Assembly (NCBI RefSeq): GCF_013410035.1
Contig: NZ_JACCBW010000005.1
Coordinates: 124,001-188,000 of the forward strand
DNA length: 64,000 nucleotides
Reading direction: 5' to 3'
From: Nocardioides cavernae
Lineage (GTDB): Bacteria > Actinomycetota > Actinomycetes > Propionibacteriales > Nocardioidaceae
The notes under the pieces are model-generated. The model was given only the letters and a program-made list of their open reading frames with translations. It was not told where the DNA came from and made no database searches. Each line of letters starts with the position of its first letter. The first letter of the stretch is position 1. The translations under genes and the position numbers were made by a program. Positions 36,301 through 45,700 of this stretch are shown here, piece by piece.

Positions 36301-37592
36301 TCCTGGACGAACGGGTCGAGGTAACCCCAAAGCCTGTCGATCGGCTGGAGGATGCCGAGCGATTCGTGAGCATGCGGCTGGACGAAGTCGCGCCCGCCCT
36401 GCTTGCCACCGCGGCGGCGGACTATGGCACACGGCGTGACGAGATCGCCCGAGGACTCCGAGCCCTCCAACTCGTGTGTACTTCGGAACTCGGCTTGAAG
36501 TACGCGCTGAAGGGTCACTCGCCACGCCAGACCGTCGGCGCTAGTGCATTCATTCACGAGGGCACCGCCTACTTGGCAGTCGACGAGGGCGAGCCGGACT
36601 GGTCCGCGTTCGGCCTTCGTCTCGCCAACTACCTCAATGTTCCGTTGGGCGACGCGTTCGCCCTCCTGCTGGATGCCAGCCCTCGGGGCCGCCAGAACTA
36701 TCTCCACGCCCGCCACATCTCCGACGAAGACGTCCAGGGCGCGGAGGAGGTTCTGAGCGCCGAAGTCGAATCAATCGACCTGCACGATCGCTTAGGGTGG
36801 GACTGCGCCGCTGGACTCGAGTCGGATCCCGATCGGAGCCACGAAGGTCTTGACGACGTGCCCGAGGACCAGGCGGCGGCAGGCGTTGAAGCTGACGCTC
36901 AAGATATGCGCACCTCGTCGTCCAACAGCCAGGGTCACGAGCAGGAACGGGAGATGAGTGGCCAGGCAGGACGAGTAGGAGATGCCGAGCGTTTACCGGA
37001 AGCCGCCGAGTCGCCAGATGAGGGGCGGGAAGCTTCCCAAACGGCAAGGCATTCGCGCGGCAAGAGCACCTCGTCGAGTGCCGCGAGTGGTACGCCTTCC
37101 GTATCCAGAGGGATCGATGGCGACAAGCCCGGCTCCCAACCCATCTCACGCTTCTTCAGCTATGTCGCCGCGGCGGGAAGTCGCGAAGCCCGAATGGCTG
37201 AACGACAGGACGCTAGGGCGATCAAGCTCGGGGAGCACGGCGTGGATCGGGTCGTTGAGTACGAGGAAGCGCGCGGGCGCACTGCCGAGCCGCAGCCGCA
37301 CAACAACAAAGGTTTCGACGTCATTTCCTATCGCCCGGATGGCTCAGATCGTCGGATCATCGAGGTCAAGGCAACTGCACGGGACTGGCCGGACCGCGGA
37401 GTTCCAGTGTCAGACAGTCAGATCGACATGAACCGGGAACTCGGCGACGAGTTCTGGCTCTACGTCGTCGAACACCCCGAGGATCCCGAACAGGCGCGGG
37501 TGACAGCGATCCAGAACCCCATCGCGTCGGCGGACTACTTCGCGTTCGACCCCGGCTGGCGCGCACTCGGGGAAGACCAGTCCACAGATTGA
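33384..37592 (+). CDS. Sacsin-like GHKL ATPase with C-terminal DUF3883 domain, third gene of the type III RM operon
   Basis: 1402 residues from ATG 33384, eight bases after res, so in the same operon. The N-terminal GHKL/HSP90-type ATPase has the N box ELVQNANDA (about 56-64), GDTGAGF (about 87-93) and the lid KSVGYKGLGFKSVAE (about 112-126), as in sacsin-like bacterial proteins. About 1000 residues of unassigned sequence follow, then a low-complexity charged linker (about 1150-1270). The C-terminus is a DUF3883 domain (NNKGFDVISY, then IIEVKATA with Glu1327-x-Lys1329), similar to restriction-endonuclease folds. Proteins of this design are often found in defence islands, sometimes with type III RM; whether they need Mod/Res is not settled. 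It might sense or remodel foreign complexes and cut. Confidence 0.82.
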   Translation: MASPIDLVRSLTTDGLDALRSEVKAGRVESALRALRQRDAGAEIVREQYAGRYPLELVQNANDAVATEGAAAAHIKFVVTDSALLVGDTGAGFGTSQVGAICDLAQSSKDPRKSVGYKGLGFKSVAEITNTPQIISGELRFCFDRARLRREVEAIVGRTLDDDFPLPDYAFPFELSDADLGADVAAVSDLQAGGFSTVMRLPFRDDAAAEDAVTHVAETIVPRLLLFLDAAESLELVGTTSDFYAQALREGDDNQQYVILQADDRSEEFVLYRNIVPIPDHDLVSELGKAWRQVEAVRIAAAVPLDDTGQPRATAAEPLHVYFPTEEETGLSIIFNADFQVELDRRRIASSGPAGMYNDWLAKELAEFVADAVVPDLTGRFGGAATVDVFAPHGPATHTGEGVIAALFDELRDVAWIPCQDGELRAPADVWLLPDSVPSVADVHVWLALPELVQPEVEGGQRSRTLLVSEFECRELNEQSALSLLEPGPDSDATIYYDFLVEWSHTAGYLFGAGLRGCKCVRLQDGDWVRPADDPKPFLPRQRAEEEFPPGLHIPVADLPDVEGVVDLLERAEMEPLTWRALVTDFLMPRLTDLDLDEAERRDALATLRSYFDSIRGEGAGDREIRDAVRETLLPARDAGVTDGVAFLPAYDVYFGSDWLAGAELEALYGPFGYAEFLAVDSTDPEADFSFYEWMGVQVRPAVVELGPHDGPSSWRYGQAFAQASVCPQGHPQSQRLQSAPMIDRADAIIESGDALRLTVLWRHVVADWDSYYREALVATWRCTAGAHKVDRNPRDRSFDSAAGVLLKTEAWIPAIRSGRHVIAAPSDVWRPAPGSPAAVTALLTTLAVHAPRPTQGMAEVLGLVDAARADAPAVVKLLERLEQESEELPSLSEDVAAAGAWLFAQLEGAEGTGSLEHGSVPIVARVRGALRFVRRPFMIRDPLLAEVWADTVAVYAGDSHLPLVLTSLEIPILDERVEVTPKPVDRLEDAERFVSMRLDEVAPALLATAAADYGTRRDEIARGLRALQLVCTSELGLKYALKGHSPRQTVGASAFIHEGTAYLAVDEGEPDWSAFGLRLANYLNVPLGDAFALLLDASPRGRQNYLHARHISDEDVQGAEEVLSAEVESIDLHDRLGWDCAAGLESDPDRSHEGLDDVPEDQAAAGVEADAQDMRTSSSNSQGHEQEREMSGQAGRVGDAERLPEAAESPDEGREASQTARHSRGKSTSSSAASGTPSVSRGIDGDKPGSQPISRFFSYVAAAGSREARMAERQDARAIKLGEHGVDRVVEYEEARGRTAEPQPHNNKGFDVISYRPDGSDRRIIEVKATARDWPDRGVPVSDSQIDMNRELGDEFWLYVVEHPEDPEQARVTAIQNPIASADYFAFDPGWRALGEDQSTD

Positions 37593-37630
37593 GGCGGCGG
37601 TCGCCGCCGATGCCCTGCGCTGACGCGCAG
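37593..37630 (+). terminator. Paired hairpins after the DUF3883 gene
   Basis: Hairpin 1: GGCGGCG (37593-37599) with CGCCGCC (37602-37608), a 2-base gap. Hairpin 2: CTGCGC (37615-37620) with GCGCAG (37625-37630), loop TGAC. They begin right after the stop codon. There is no T tract, which is common for actinobacterial terminators. Both arms are short, so the call is moderate. Confidence 0.5.
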
Positions 37631-37956
37631 GTCCAACTGACGGGCCACGCACTGATCCAAGACAACAGGGTGACGGGCTAATGACCGCGAGATGCCGTCG
37701 CAGGGGCGGAGCTCAGGATTGCTCTCGGTAGATGTCGTAGTAGCACGTGAACTCCTCGGCTAAGGGTGACGATCAGGCCGCTGACCTGCATGTTCTGACG
37801 GCCGGGGGGACACAAGTTGGCGCTCAGTAGGCGTCGATCAGGCACCCGATTGTGCGAATCGTGTGCCAAGAATCGCGCCAGCTGACCCGTTCACCGGGGG
37901 CTTGGATCGCGACTAATGCTCGGACGCTGGATCGCCGATCATGCGCCCGGCGGCCA
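37593..37956. other. Intergenic region between two convergent operons
   Basis: No credible gene is seen. At its left end are two adjacent perfect hairpins (next entry). The rest shows nothing I can assign. Both flanking operons end here, so no promoter is needed. Confidence 0.5.
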
Positions 37957-39396
37957 TCAGCCGCCTGCTCTGAGCAGGATGCGCGAGCTGCTGCCGAGGA
38001 TGGTGACGCTCTTTCGGGCCCTAGACAGCGCGACGTAGAGATTGCAAGGGTCCGTCATCTTGCTGACGTCGGCGATGATGACGTGGTCGTACTCGAGCCC
38101 CTTGACTAGCAGGGTCCTCGATGCAATCCGGCTCTCGGAGCGCCGCCCAGATCGTCGCACGCGGTCCCTGACCCGGGCGAGGTTGTCGAGGGGTGGCTCG
38201 CCGCTAGTTGACGTCAGCGTGAGCGCCTCTCGAGTGTCGTTCCAGGCCTCCCAGCGGTAGACGCGCAGCCCGGGAGTGTTTCGCACCACCGCGGCGGCGA
38301 CGGCGACCTGTTCGTAGGTCGGGTTCGTCAGCAGTGCGTCGAGGGCGGCGAGGACCTCGGAGATGCCGTCGCGCTGATAGTGGCTCACCGTTTCCCCGCG
38401 TGCGAGTCGGCTTAGGACGGGACCGTCAACGCCGGCCAGACCGACCACGCAGCCCTTGGCAAACCCAGCGAACCATCGCGCGATCTGTGGATCCCCTGGT
38501 GCGGGAACGTCGCGGAGCATGTCTCGCATGAAGTTGCCGCTGATGTCCTCCATTACGGTGTAGCTGCCCCCGAGCCGACTAGCGTGACCGGCCACGTCGC
38601 GGGGCCACTTATCGAAGAGTACGACCGTCTCGTTGAAGTCGCGGAAGCCGTGGGCTACCTGGGCCAGGGCGGTCGGGCCCACTGCCTGGACGAAGGTCAG
38701 TCCGGGGACCTCGTGGTGCGCGAAGTCGAATGTGTTGCCAGCGGTGAGAAGCGTCCTAGTCTCGAGGAGCCAGGCACCGAGTTCGGTGTTGTGGTGAGTC
38801 CATCGGTGTGGGTGGACCGGGATGTGGTGGTGGGGAAAGTTCGTCAGTACGTGATGGTCCCAATTGGCCATCGGACCGTCGAAGGTGAAGATGCCTTGCA
38901 GTCTGTCGCCGAACACCACGGTCCTGGGTGTGGCTTCGGCCAGCGCGAGGACGAAGTCGTGCAGCACGAGCGAGCAGTCTTGATACTCGTCGATGAACAA
39001 GTAGTCGAAGCTCGCCGCGTGCATGTCCGCGATCGCCCTCGAGCGCGCGACCGCGCCTGCACCGCTGAGGTAGGCCGTCGACTGCGTCCAGTCGGGCAGC
39101 TCGCTGACTATCACGCCGGCGATGGTGGAGTAGGAGCGCGACAGGGTGAACGCCCAGCTCGTGAGCGTGTCGACGCGAACCATCGCCGGCGGGACACCGA
39201 ACTTCCGGAGTCGTTTGCGGATGGCGTCGACGCCCGCGTTGGTGTGGGTGAGCACCAGCGACCGGTGGCCCTCGTCGGCGGCTACCGCGGCTGCGGTGCC
39301 GAGGAGGTGGGTCTTGCCTGTCCCTGCGGGCATCTCGACCGAGCAGGGTGCCGCCGCCAAGACGGCCGCGGCATGTGCACGGAGATCTTCATTCAC
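37957..39396 (-). CDS. gajB: UvrD-like helicase, Gabija GajB-like
   Basis: 479 residues from GTG 39396, which overlaps the stop of the upstream OLD gene by eight bases. Walker A is VEMPAGTGKTHLLG near residues 20-33; motif Ia VLTHTNAGVDAIRKRL; motif II LFIDEYQDCS; motif III VVFGDRLQGIF; late motifs LLVKGLEYDHVIIAD and NLYVALSRARKSVTIL. The size is close to the known GajB and shorter than full UvrD. In Gabija, GajB works with the class 2 OLD nuclease GajA to protect against phages. Order, overlap and both families match that system. The functional assignment is by architecture, not by close sequence comparison. Confidence 0.78.
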   Translation of the reverse strand: MNEDLRAHAAAVLAAAPCSVEMPAGTGKTHLLGTAAAVAADEGHRSLVLTHTNAGVDAIRKRLRKFGVPPAMVRVDTLTSWAFTLSRSYSTIAGVIVSELPDWTQSTAYLSGAGAVARSRAIADMHAASFDYLFIDEYQDCSLVLHDFVLALAEATPRTVVFGDRLQGIFTFDGPMANWDHHVLTNFPHHHIPVHPHRWTHHNTELGAWLLETRTLLTAGNTFDFAHHEVPGLTFVQAVGPTALAQVAHGFRDFNETVVLFDKWPRDVAGHASRLGGSYTVMEDISGNFMRDMLRDVPAPGDPQIARWFAGFAKGCVVGLAGVDGPVLSRLARGETVSHYQRDGISEVLAALDALLTNPTYEQVAVAAAVVRNTPGLRVYRWEAWNDTREALTLTSTSGEPPLDNLARVRDRVRRSGRRSESRIASRTLLVKGLEYDHVIIADVSKMTDPCNLYVALSRARKSVTILGSSSRILLRAGG

Positions 39397-41200
39397 CGGC
39401 GGGTTCGCTCCCAGTGCCCGATTGGCCAGCCATGTCCTCTTCGCTGCCGGCGGGCGGATCGGGGTAGACAAAGACACGGACTTGCTCCAGTCGCGCAACC
39501 GTGGAGGCGACCTGCGGGTCCTGGTACCGGTTGAGGATCCAGCGGCAGAGGTCGCGACCGCTGGGGACGTCCTTGAACCACTTCCTGGAGATGGCCGCCT
39601 GGGCGACCCATGCCCGAATGTCCGCCATGTCGTAGATCAGGAGCCAGTCGTCGACGGCCAGAGAGGTGAACGGGCGACCGGGCACGACTGAGTTGATGTC
39701 GTCGAGCACCGTGTTCACGCTGTTGCGACGCTCGACCGCAAGGGCGAGAAGGTCGATCAGTCCCTGCTCGTCGAGGTGGGAGCAGATCTGCGTCTCGATG
39801 TTGTGTCCGTGCTCCCAGCGGATGCATGTGACGCCGGCGGCCTGCGCGGTAGCGAGGGGACCGTCTACGGCCCTGTCGTCGTTGTCGCACAACGCCGCTA
39901 CGGTGAAGCCGAGCCCTGCCAATGCGTGAGATCGGAGCGGAACCTCGGTGCCGCCGTTCCCGTCCTGGATGGCGACGCCCTCGCCCGCAGAGGTCGAGTA
40001 GCCGAAGTGAGTCCGGGCCTCGTCCCAGGCGTCGAGGAACTCGAGCAGGACTCCGTGCTCGGTCTTACCCTCCGCCACGATGACCCGGCGAGCAAGCAAC
40101 GATGACGGACGAGCGCGTCGCAACCGCTGGAGTACCTCTTCGCTACCGCCGAGCGCTGTGACTGTGACATACCCAGCTTGGTTCTGCACGGTCGCCACAT
40201 TCTCAATCGTGGCTTGCTCGACGATGACTGGGGAATGCGTGGTCACCAAGACCTGCGCGTAGTTGTCATCGCCGAGCAGGTAGGTCAGGAGCCTGACGGC
40301 CCGGTGCGGCTCGAGACCGGACTCGATCTCGTCGACGACCGCTACCGAGCGGCTGCCGGCCGCCAGTTGCTGCACGGCAAGGCTGGCCAGGCGCCGGCTA
40401 CCCAACCCGTAGCTAGTCAGGGGAACCACGTCTTCGTACAGCGCTAGGGCGGCGCCCATGGACGAGCGGGATGTATCGAGGCCGGGTTTGATGTCACTGA
40501 AGCTTCCGCCGCCAATCTGGTTGGTGCGCTCCTGGACCTTTGTGGCCAAGTCGCTCAGTGATGAGTGCTCGTGGTCGACGAGAGCTTCGCGAGCTGCTCG
40601 GGATGCGGCCGCCAGAGCGGCTCGCTCGCCGCCGTCGTTGGACGACATCCGGCCGAGCGGCGAGTTGCGGCTCCACCGAAGCTGAGCGTCCGCGCGGTCG
40701 TCGACCTTGAACGTTGAAAACGCGCGACGCTGGGTCGATGTGAGGAACTGACCAGAGCCGTCTGCTCGAAGGATGGACCACCTCGGTTCGAGGCTTGCGT
40801 CGACGGTAAGACGGACCAGGAGCGCAGGCTCCAGTCCGTCCTCAGGAACCTGATACAGCTCTCCTGCGGCATCGACGCCGGACATCCACAACCCGAGCGC
40901 CGTGTCCTTTTTCAAGTCGGCAGGGATGTCAATGGTGAGCGCGGTGATGGCGATGGGCGCTTCGACGTCTGCGCCGTGGAAGTCGGTGTCCGCGAAGGGG
41001 ATATTCCAGCGGTCGCCGAGGAGATAGTGGATAGCGTCGAGGATGGTCGACTTGCCGCTGTCCCCGGGGCCAACGAGTGCGATCAGTCGCTGGTCGGGAG
41101 GGATTCTCCAGTCGAGAGATCTGATGCCTCGGAAGTTCTGGATCCAGAGTCGTCGAACACGCACTCGGCCCCCGCTCTCCGCAAAGTGCCCGCCTGGCAT
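39389..41200 (-). CDS. gajA: OLD family ATPase-TOPRIM nuclease, Gabija GajA-like
   Basis: Up to 603 residues. ABC-type ATPase: RLWIQNFRGIRSLDWRI, Walker A LVGPGDSGKSTILDAI (Lys near 50), signature-like TSYGLGSRRLASLAVQQ, Walker B SVAVVDEIESGLEP and His in VLVTTHSPVIVEQ. The C-terminal TOPRIM domain has VIVAEGKTEHGVLLEFLD and ALCDNDDRAVD as the acidic metal sites. Class 2 OLD proteins are encoded beside UvrD-like helicases; GajA is a nucleotide-sensing DNA nicking enzyme. The start may be ATG 41200 or GTG 41164, the latter just before the first beta strand. The gene is separated from jetD by 202 bases with a hairpin. Confidence 0.82.
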   Translation of the reverse strand: MPGGHFAESGGRVRVRRLWIQNFRGIRSLDWRIPPDQRLIALVGPGDSGKSTILDAIHYLLGDRWNIPFADTDFHGADVEAPIAITALTIDIPADLKKDTALGLWMSGVDAAGELYQVPEDGLEPALLVRLTVDASLEPRWSILRADGSGQFLTSTQRRAFSTFKVDDRADAQLRWSRNSPLGRMSSNDGGERAALAAASRAAREALVDHEHSSLSDLATKVQERTNQIGGGSFSDIKPGLDTSRSSMGAALALYEDVVPLTSYGLGSRRLASLAVQQLAAGSRSVAVVDEIESGLEPHRAVRLLTYLLGDDNYAQVLVTTHSPVIVEQATIENVATVQNQAGYVTVTALGGSEEVLQRLRRARPSSLLARRVIVAEGKTEHGVLLEFLDAWDEARTHFGYSTSAGEGVAIQDGNGGTEVPLRSHALAGLGFTVAALCDNDDRAVDGPLATAQAAGVTCIRWEHGHNIETQICSHLDEQGLIDLLALAVERRNSVNTVLDDINSVVPGRPFTSLAVDDWLLIYDMADIRAWVAQAAISRKWFKDVPSGRDLCRWILNRYQDPQVASTVARLEQVRVFVYPDPPAGSEEDMAGQSGTGSEPAGE

Positions 41201-41219
41201 GTGCTGCCTTCTGCCTGTG

Positions 41220-41239
41220 GCGGCCGAAATCTCGGCCGC
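41220..41239. terminator. Perfect hairpin between jetD and the OLD gene
   Basis: GCGGCCGA (41220-41227) and TCGGCCGC (41232-41239) with a 4-base loop. It lies 163 bases past the jetD stop and 20 bases before the OLD ATG, on the same strand. It could end the Wadjet transcript. But a possible -10 (TAGGGT on the minus strand, 41249-41254) lies just before it, in which case it would sit at the very start of the OLD transcript instead. Confidence 0.5.
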
Positions 41240-41402
41240 TGGCTCAGAACCCTAGCGAGTGCGACCGGCGCATTACGGACTATCCGCTGTGGCGGTGAGC
41301 GCGGGACGTCCCGCGGAGCCCGGGTCGACACGTCGCCCGAGAGTTCCTGCTGCCCGCCGGTATAGCCCGCGAGTCCGTGAGCGCGTCGAGCCGGCATCCG
41401 GA

Positions 41403-42749
41403 CTAAAGGAGGTCGCCCAGCAGCGTGTCGAGGATCGCCTCTTCGTGAACAGCGACCCGATGCGTGTTCATCACGGTGGTGAGCTCCGGGTCCCAGGGTG
41501 TCTTCGTGACCGACCCGTTTAACGCGGGAAGGGTGCTTCTTGATCTGGCCTCAACCGCAGTGAGGTAGTCGGCCGCGGCCATCCGCCACGGCAGCACGCC
41601 CCGGGAGTGCAGCCGGGCGGCGATCGCGACACCGGCGACGTCGAAGTCGCCGTGGTAGCGGACTTCCACACCCGCGGCGATCAGAGCGTCGATGGTCAGC
41701 ACACCCACGGTCGAGGGGTTCCCGCCCACGCATAGCAGCGGCCCGGGTACCGCCGCTGCCGCCGCAGCCTGGAGGACCTGCGGGTTCTCACACAACCACA
41801 CACGGTCGCCCGGGGCCCCCCACGCGGTCGCGGCGGCAGCCGCGCGCCACTCCTGCAGGGTCACGTGCGTCACCAGCCCGAGGTCCGCCCGGGTGCGCAT
41901 CATCGCCGCCCACGGTCCCGGCCCGGGTGGGCGGATGCCCCAGCCCAGCACCGTCCCGGAGACCGCGTCGGGGCTCACCCCGACGCGGGCCCACAGCTCC
42001 CGCCGTGCGGCCGCGGTGGCCGGGACTGGTTGACCGGTCGCGGCGGCGGCCGCGCGGAGCACCAATGCCGCGGCCGCCGTCCCGTCGTCGAGTCCATGGG
42101 CGCTGCCCGTGACCTGGGAGGCCAGCTGCGCCAGCTCCCACCGCGGCAGCAGCGCACCCACATCGGCCGAGTCGCTCGACAGCATGGGGGCAAGCTCGGC
42201 AAGGACCGCACAGCTGTGCCTGATGACCACCTCGACCTCCGCGCCGGCGCGAGCCAGCAGCCCCGCCCGACGTATCCCCGCAGTCCACTCGCCGACCCAG
42301 TCGGAGCCGGCCAACCCCACGGCGGTGAGCTGCTCCTCCAGATAGGCCCACACCGTCGCGGTCTGCGTGGCCTGCTGCTGGCGGCGCGCCTTCCTGTCGA
42401 CCAGACGCCCGTGCAGCAGTTCCGTGACGGACAGCAGCCCACGTGCGGCCACCGACCCACGCAGGGCCGCATCGAGCCGGTCGAGGCGCACCTTCACCTC
42501 ACCGCCGGAGACCGGTGCCCGCAGCAGCCCGGCGAGCATCTCGGCTCCGGCGTCATCCACGGTGACGGTGACGGTGCCTCGAGCGGCCAGCCCGTTGCGT
42601 TCGAGCCGATCCCGCACCGCCGACCACATCGGCGCCAGCGCCGGCGAAGACAGGTAGTCACGTGCCGCCGGCGGCAGCGCTGCCTGCCCCGAACCCGGTT
42701 CCGAGCCCGGCCCGGCACCGGAGGTCGGACCCTGCGCGGGTGTGCTCAC
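41403..42749 (-). CDS. jetD: Wadjet type II JetD-like nuclease (TIGR02679/DUF2399)
   Basis: 448 residues from GTG 42749 (GTGA overlap with jetC). The C-terminal part has a TOPRIM-like site of the topoisomerase VI A type: LLCVGGNPSTVGVLTIDALIAAG, then VRYHGDFDVAGVAIAARL with the DxD pair. The long Ala-rich N-terminal part matches the TIGR02679 protein that always accompanies TIGR02677/78/80. In Wadjet, JetD cuts the circular DNA that the SMC-like motor has looped. The acidic site is intact. It is the last gene of a four-gene operon on the minus strand. Confidence 0.85.
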   Translation of the reverse strand: MSTPAQGPTSGAGPGSEPGSGQAALPPAARDYLSSPALAPMWSAVRDRLERNGLAARGTVTVTVDDAGAEMLAGLLRAPVSGGEVKVRLDRLDAALRGSVAARGLLSVTELLHGRLVDRKARRQQQATQTATVWAYLEEQLTAVGLAGSDWVGEWTAGIRRAGLLARAGAEVEVVIRHSCAVLAELAPMLSSDSADVGALLPRWELAQLASQVTGSAHGLDDGTAAAALVLRAAAAATGQPVPATAAARRELWARVGVSPDAVSGTVLGWGIRPPGPGPWAAMMRTRADLGLVTHVTLQEWRAAAAATAWGAPGDRVWLCENPQVLQAAAAAAVPGPLLCVGGNPSTVGVLTIDALIAAGVEVRYHGDFDVAGVAIAARLHSRGVLPWRMAAADYLTAVEARSRSTLPALNGSVTKTPWDPELTTVMNTHRVAVHEEAILDTLLGDLL

Positions 42750-45700
42750 CGGGCCACCCGCATATTGCGCGTCTTGCCGTCCCAGTGGATGTGGGTGGTG
42801 ATCGCCGAGCTGCCGTCGACGCGCCGGACCTCGTACACGTCGAGGGACGGAACCTCGGGGAAGGTGCCCCACAGGGCGTGACCGGTCATGCAGAAGTCGA
42901 GGTCGAGCCGGACCAGCAGCCCGAGCAGCTCGGCGATGGTGCGTTCGTCCACCTTGGCGAAGGCGTCGTCGAGGATGATCAGTCGCAACGCCCGGGCGGC
43001 GTGGGGAAGTCCGGACAGGTAGGCGTCGACGGCGGCGAACAGCACGACGTAGGAGACGAACCGGCGTTCTCCCTGAGACAGGGGGGTGCGGCGGGTCACC
43101 GGCGCGTCCCCGGCTTGGCCGGGCCGCGTCAGCACCATGTCGATGCGGTGCCAGCGGCGGTAATCCAGGGCGTTCTTGAGGTGGTGGGCGTACCCGGCGG
43201 TCGGGTCGAGGATGTACTCCTCCTCGACGCGGGCCTTCAGCAGCCGGACCAGCTCGTCGGTCTCGTGCGTGGCGCGGATCGCGGCCGACGTTGCGCATAG
43301 TTCCTTGATTCGTGCGACGGGGGAGCCGACGTCCTCAGCGAGCTTCCAGCGCAGCTTCACCCGGATGCCGTGGCTGGTGGAGATGCCGCCCAGGGAGTTG
43401 TTCATCGCTGCGACCAACTGCTCGGCCTGCCCGAGCCGACGGCGCAGTTCCTCGCCGACACCGCCGATGACGACGTCGGTGAACACCGTGTGCTCCCGGT
43501 CCGAGAGGGCTGCCCGGGCTCGGTCGACCTTGTCTGCGAGCCGGGTGGCAGCCTCGGCGATCGGGTAGCGTCCCTCGGCGTCGGTGAGCTCGACCAGCCG
43601 CACCCCTTCGGTCACCGTCGGGATGATGTCGAAGCTGGTCGACAGCTCCCGTTCGAGGGTCTGCTGGGCCCGGCCCAGAGCCGTCTCCTCCACCGGCGCA
43701 CCGGGCCCGGCCACGGCGGCGCGCACCTGGGCGGTGACGCGTGCGGCTGCGGCGGCGGTGAGGTCACCGAGGGTGTCGCGGACGAGACGGCGCAACGGCT
43801 CCGCGTCCCCGCCGGTGGCAGCTGCGGCGACGCCGGGAAGCTCGAGGCGGGCGGTGAGCTCGGTGAACGCCTCGAGAAGTCGGCCGTGCTCCTCGTCGAC
43901 CTTGGTGGCTGCGGCCGCGGCCTGCTCGGCGGCAACCGCGGCGTCGCGGGTAAGCCGGGACGACTCCTTGCGGCTGCCGTCGAGCTGCTTCTTGGCCTTC
44001 TCAAGCTCCGCCTCGGTGTCAGCGAGCCGTTCGCGGACTTCCTCGGTTGCGGCGCCCATCGTCTCCTCGAGAGTGGAGAGCTCCGCGGCGGCGGTGTGCC
44101 AGCGGGACCAGTCAGCGCGAGCCTGCTCCTCGACCTCGACACGTCGGCGGGTCGGGGCCTCGGCGACGGCCCGGGTCCGCTCGTAATCGCCGCCTCGCCG
44201 GGCGAGGGCCGAGAGTTCGTCGGCGAGCTTGGTGCACCCGGTCGCGGCGGAGCGGGCCCGGTCACGGACCTCGAGAAGCGCGTCGGCTTCGTAGGGCAAT
44301 GCGGTGTGGTCACAGGCACTGCGGTGGTCGGCCTGGGCGCGCACCCAGGCGGTGCGCAGCGACTCTGCGGCACGTCGTCGCTGCTCAACCTCCGCCTCGG
44401 CCCGAACGACCCGAGTACTGGCGGCGTCGGCGAGGCGGCGCGCGGCCACAAGACCGGAGCTGGCCGGGGCGGTCCGCACGTGGTCGCGCAAGCTCTGCTG
44501 GGCGTCCCGGACCTGCTCGCGTTCGGTGCGGCGGGCGGCCGCGGCGTCGTCGAGGGCCGCGAGCTCGGCAGCGATCTCCTCGAGCCGGACGGCGCGCCGG
44601 GCAGCGCGGGCTGCTGCCCCGATGTGGCGCGCGGCCGCGACGGTGTGGCGACCGGTCAGCGGCCCGTTGCCCCACGTTCCATCCACCTCGACCCAGGTGG
44701 AGTGCCCGATGCCGAGCCCGATCCGCTCGAGCACCGCCGCGACGACGTCGGCCTCGACGGGGGAGGCGGCATCGGGACGCAGCAGCGCACCCAACGACCG
44801 GTCGGCGACGGGCCCGGTTGCGCTGACCAACAGCTGCCCGTCGACGGCGACGAGATGGCCGGCGTCCGGGTCGACCGTCGCGCCGAGTAGCCCGGAGGCG
44901 AGCAACGCTGCCTCGAGGCCGGCTCGGTCGTCTTCAGCGACGGTGTCGGCGAAGTCGACGCACCGCCACAGTGGCGTCCCATCGGCCGCCGGGCGAACCC
45001 ACGGAGCCGCCGGCGGCTCAGGGTCGCGGGCCGCGAGCAGGTCGTCCTGCTCCGCCCTCAGGATGGGTCGGGACTCCGCATCCTGCCGGTCGGTCAGATT
45101 CAACTGCGCCACCTGGTCGGCCAGCCGTGACCGCGCGGCGCCGGCGGCGTCCTGGGCCGCCTGGTCCAAGGCGCCGAGGTCGACCCGGTCCCCAGAGCCG
45201 TCTGCAGGCGTGTCCCCGGCTGCGTCCCCGGCGGCGGCGTTGGTGGCGGTCTCGTGGGCCGGGTCTCCGGTGAGGGCATCGAGGCTGACCAGCAGCGGCC
45301 CGACCGCGGTGGTAGACCAGTCGACGGCACCGAGCAGCCCATCGGTGACCTCGTCGGTGACCCAGCTGCGCCAGGCGCCGGCGAGGTCACGGGCGATGTT
45401 GTCGCGCTCCTCGGCCGCCCGGTCGGCGTCCTCGAGCTCCTCCTCCAGGCGGGCTGTGGCCTGCTCTGCGGCGGCATCGGCCTTCTCTACGTTCACCTTC
45501 TCCGCCGCGAGCCTCAGGGCGGTGGCGCGGCGGTTCCCGGCCGTGGCGGCCCGGGCGGTAGCGGTGGCGGCGACCTCGCGGGCGGTGGCCGCGGCCGCCG
45601 TCGGATCCTCCGGCACGGACGTGAGCTCGGCCGGCGTCGGGCGCGCCAGGGGTTCGGGGTCGGAGTCCAGGGTGCGGCGCACCGGCTCGATGAGCACCGG

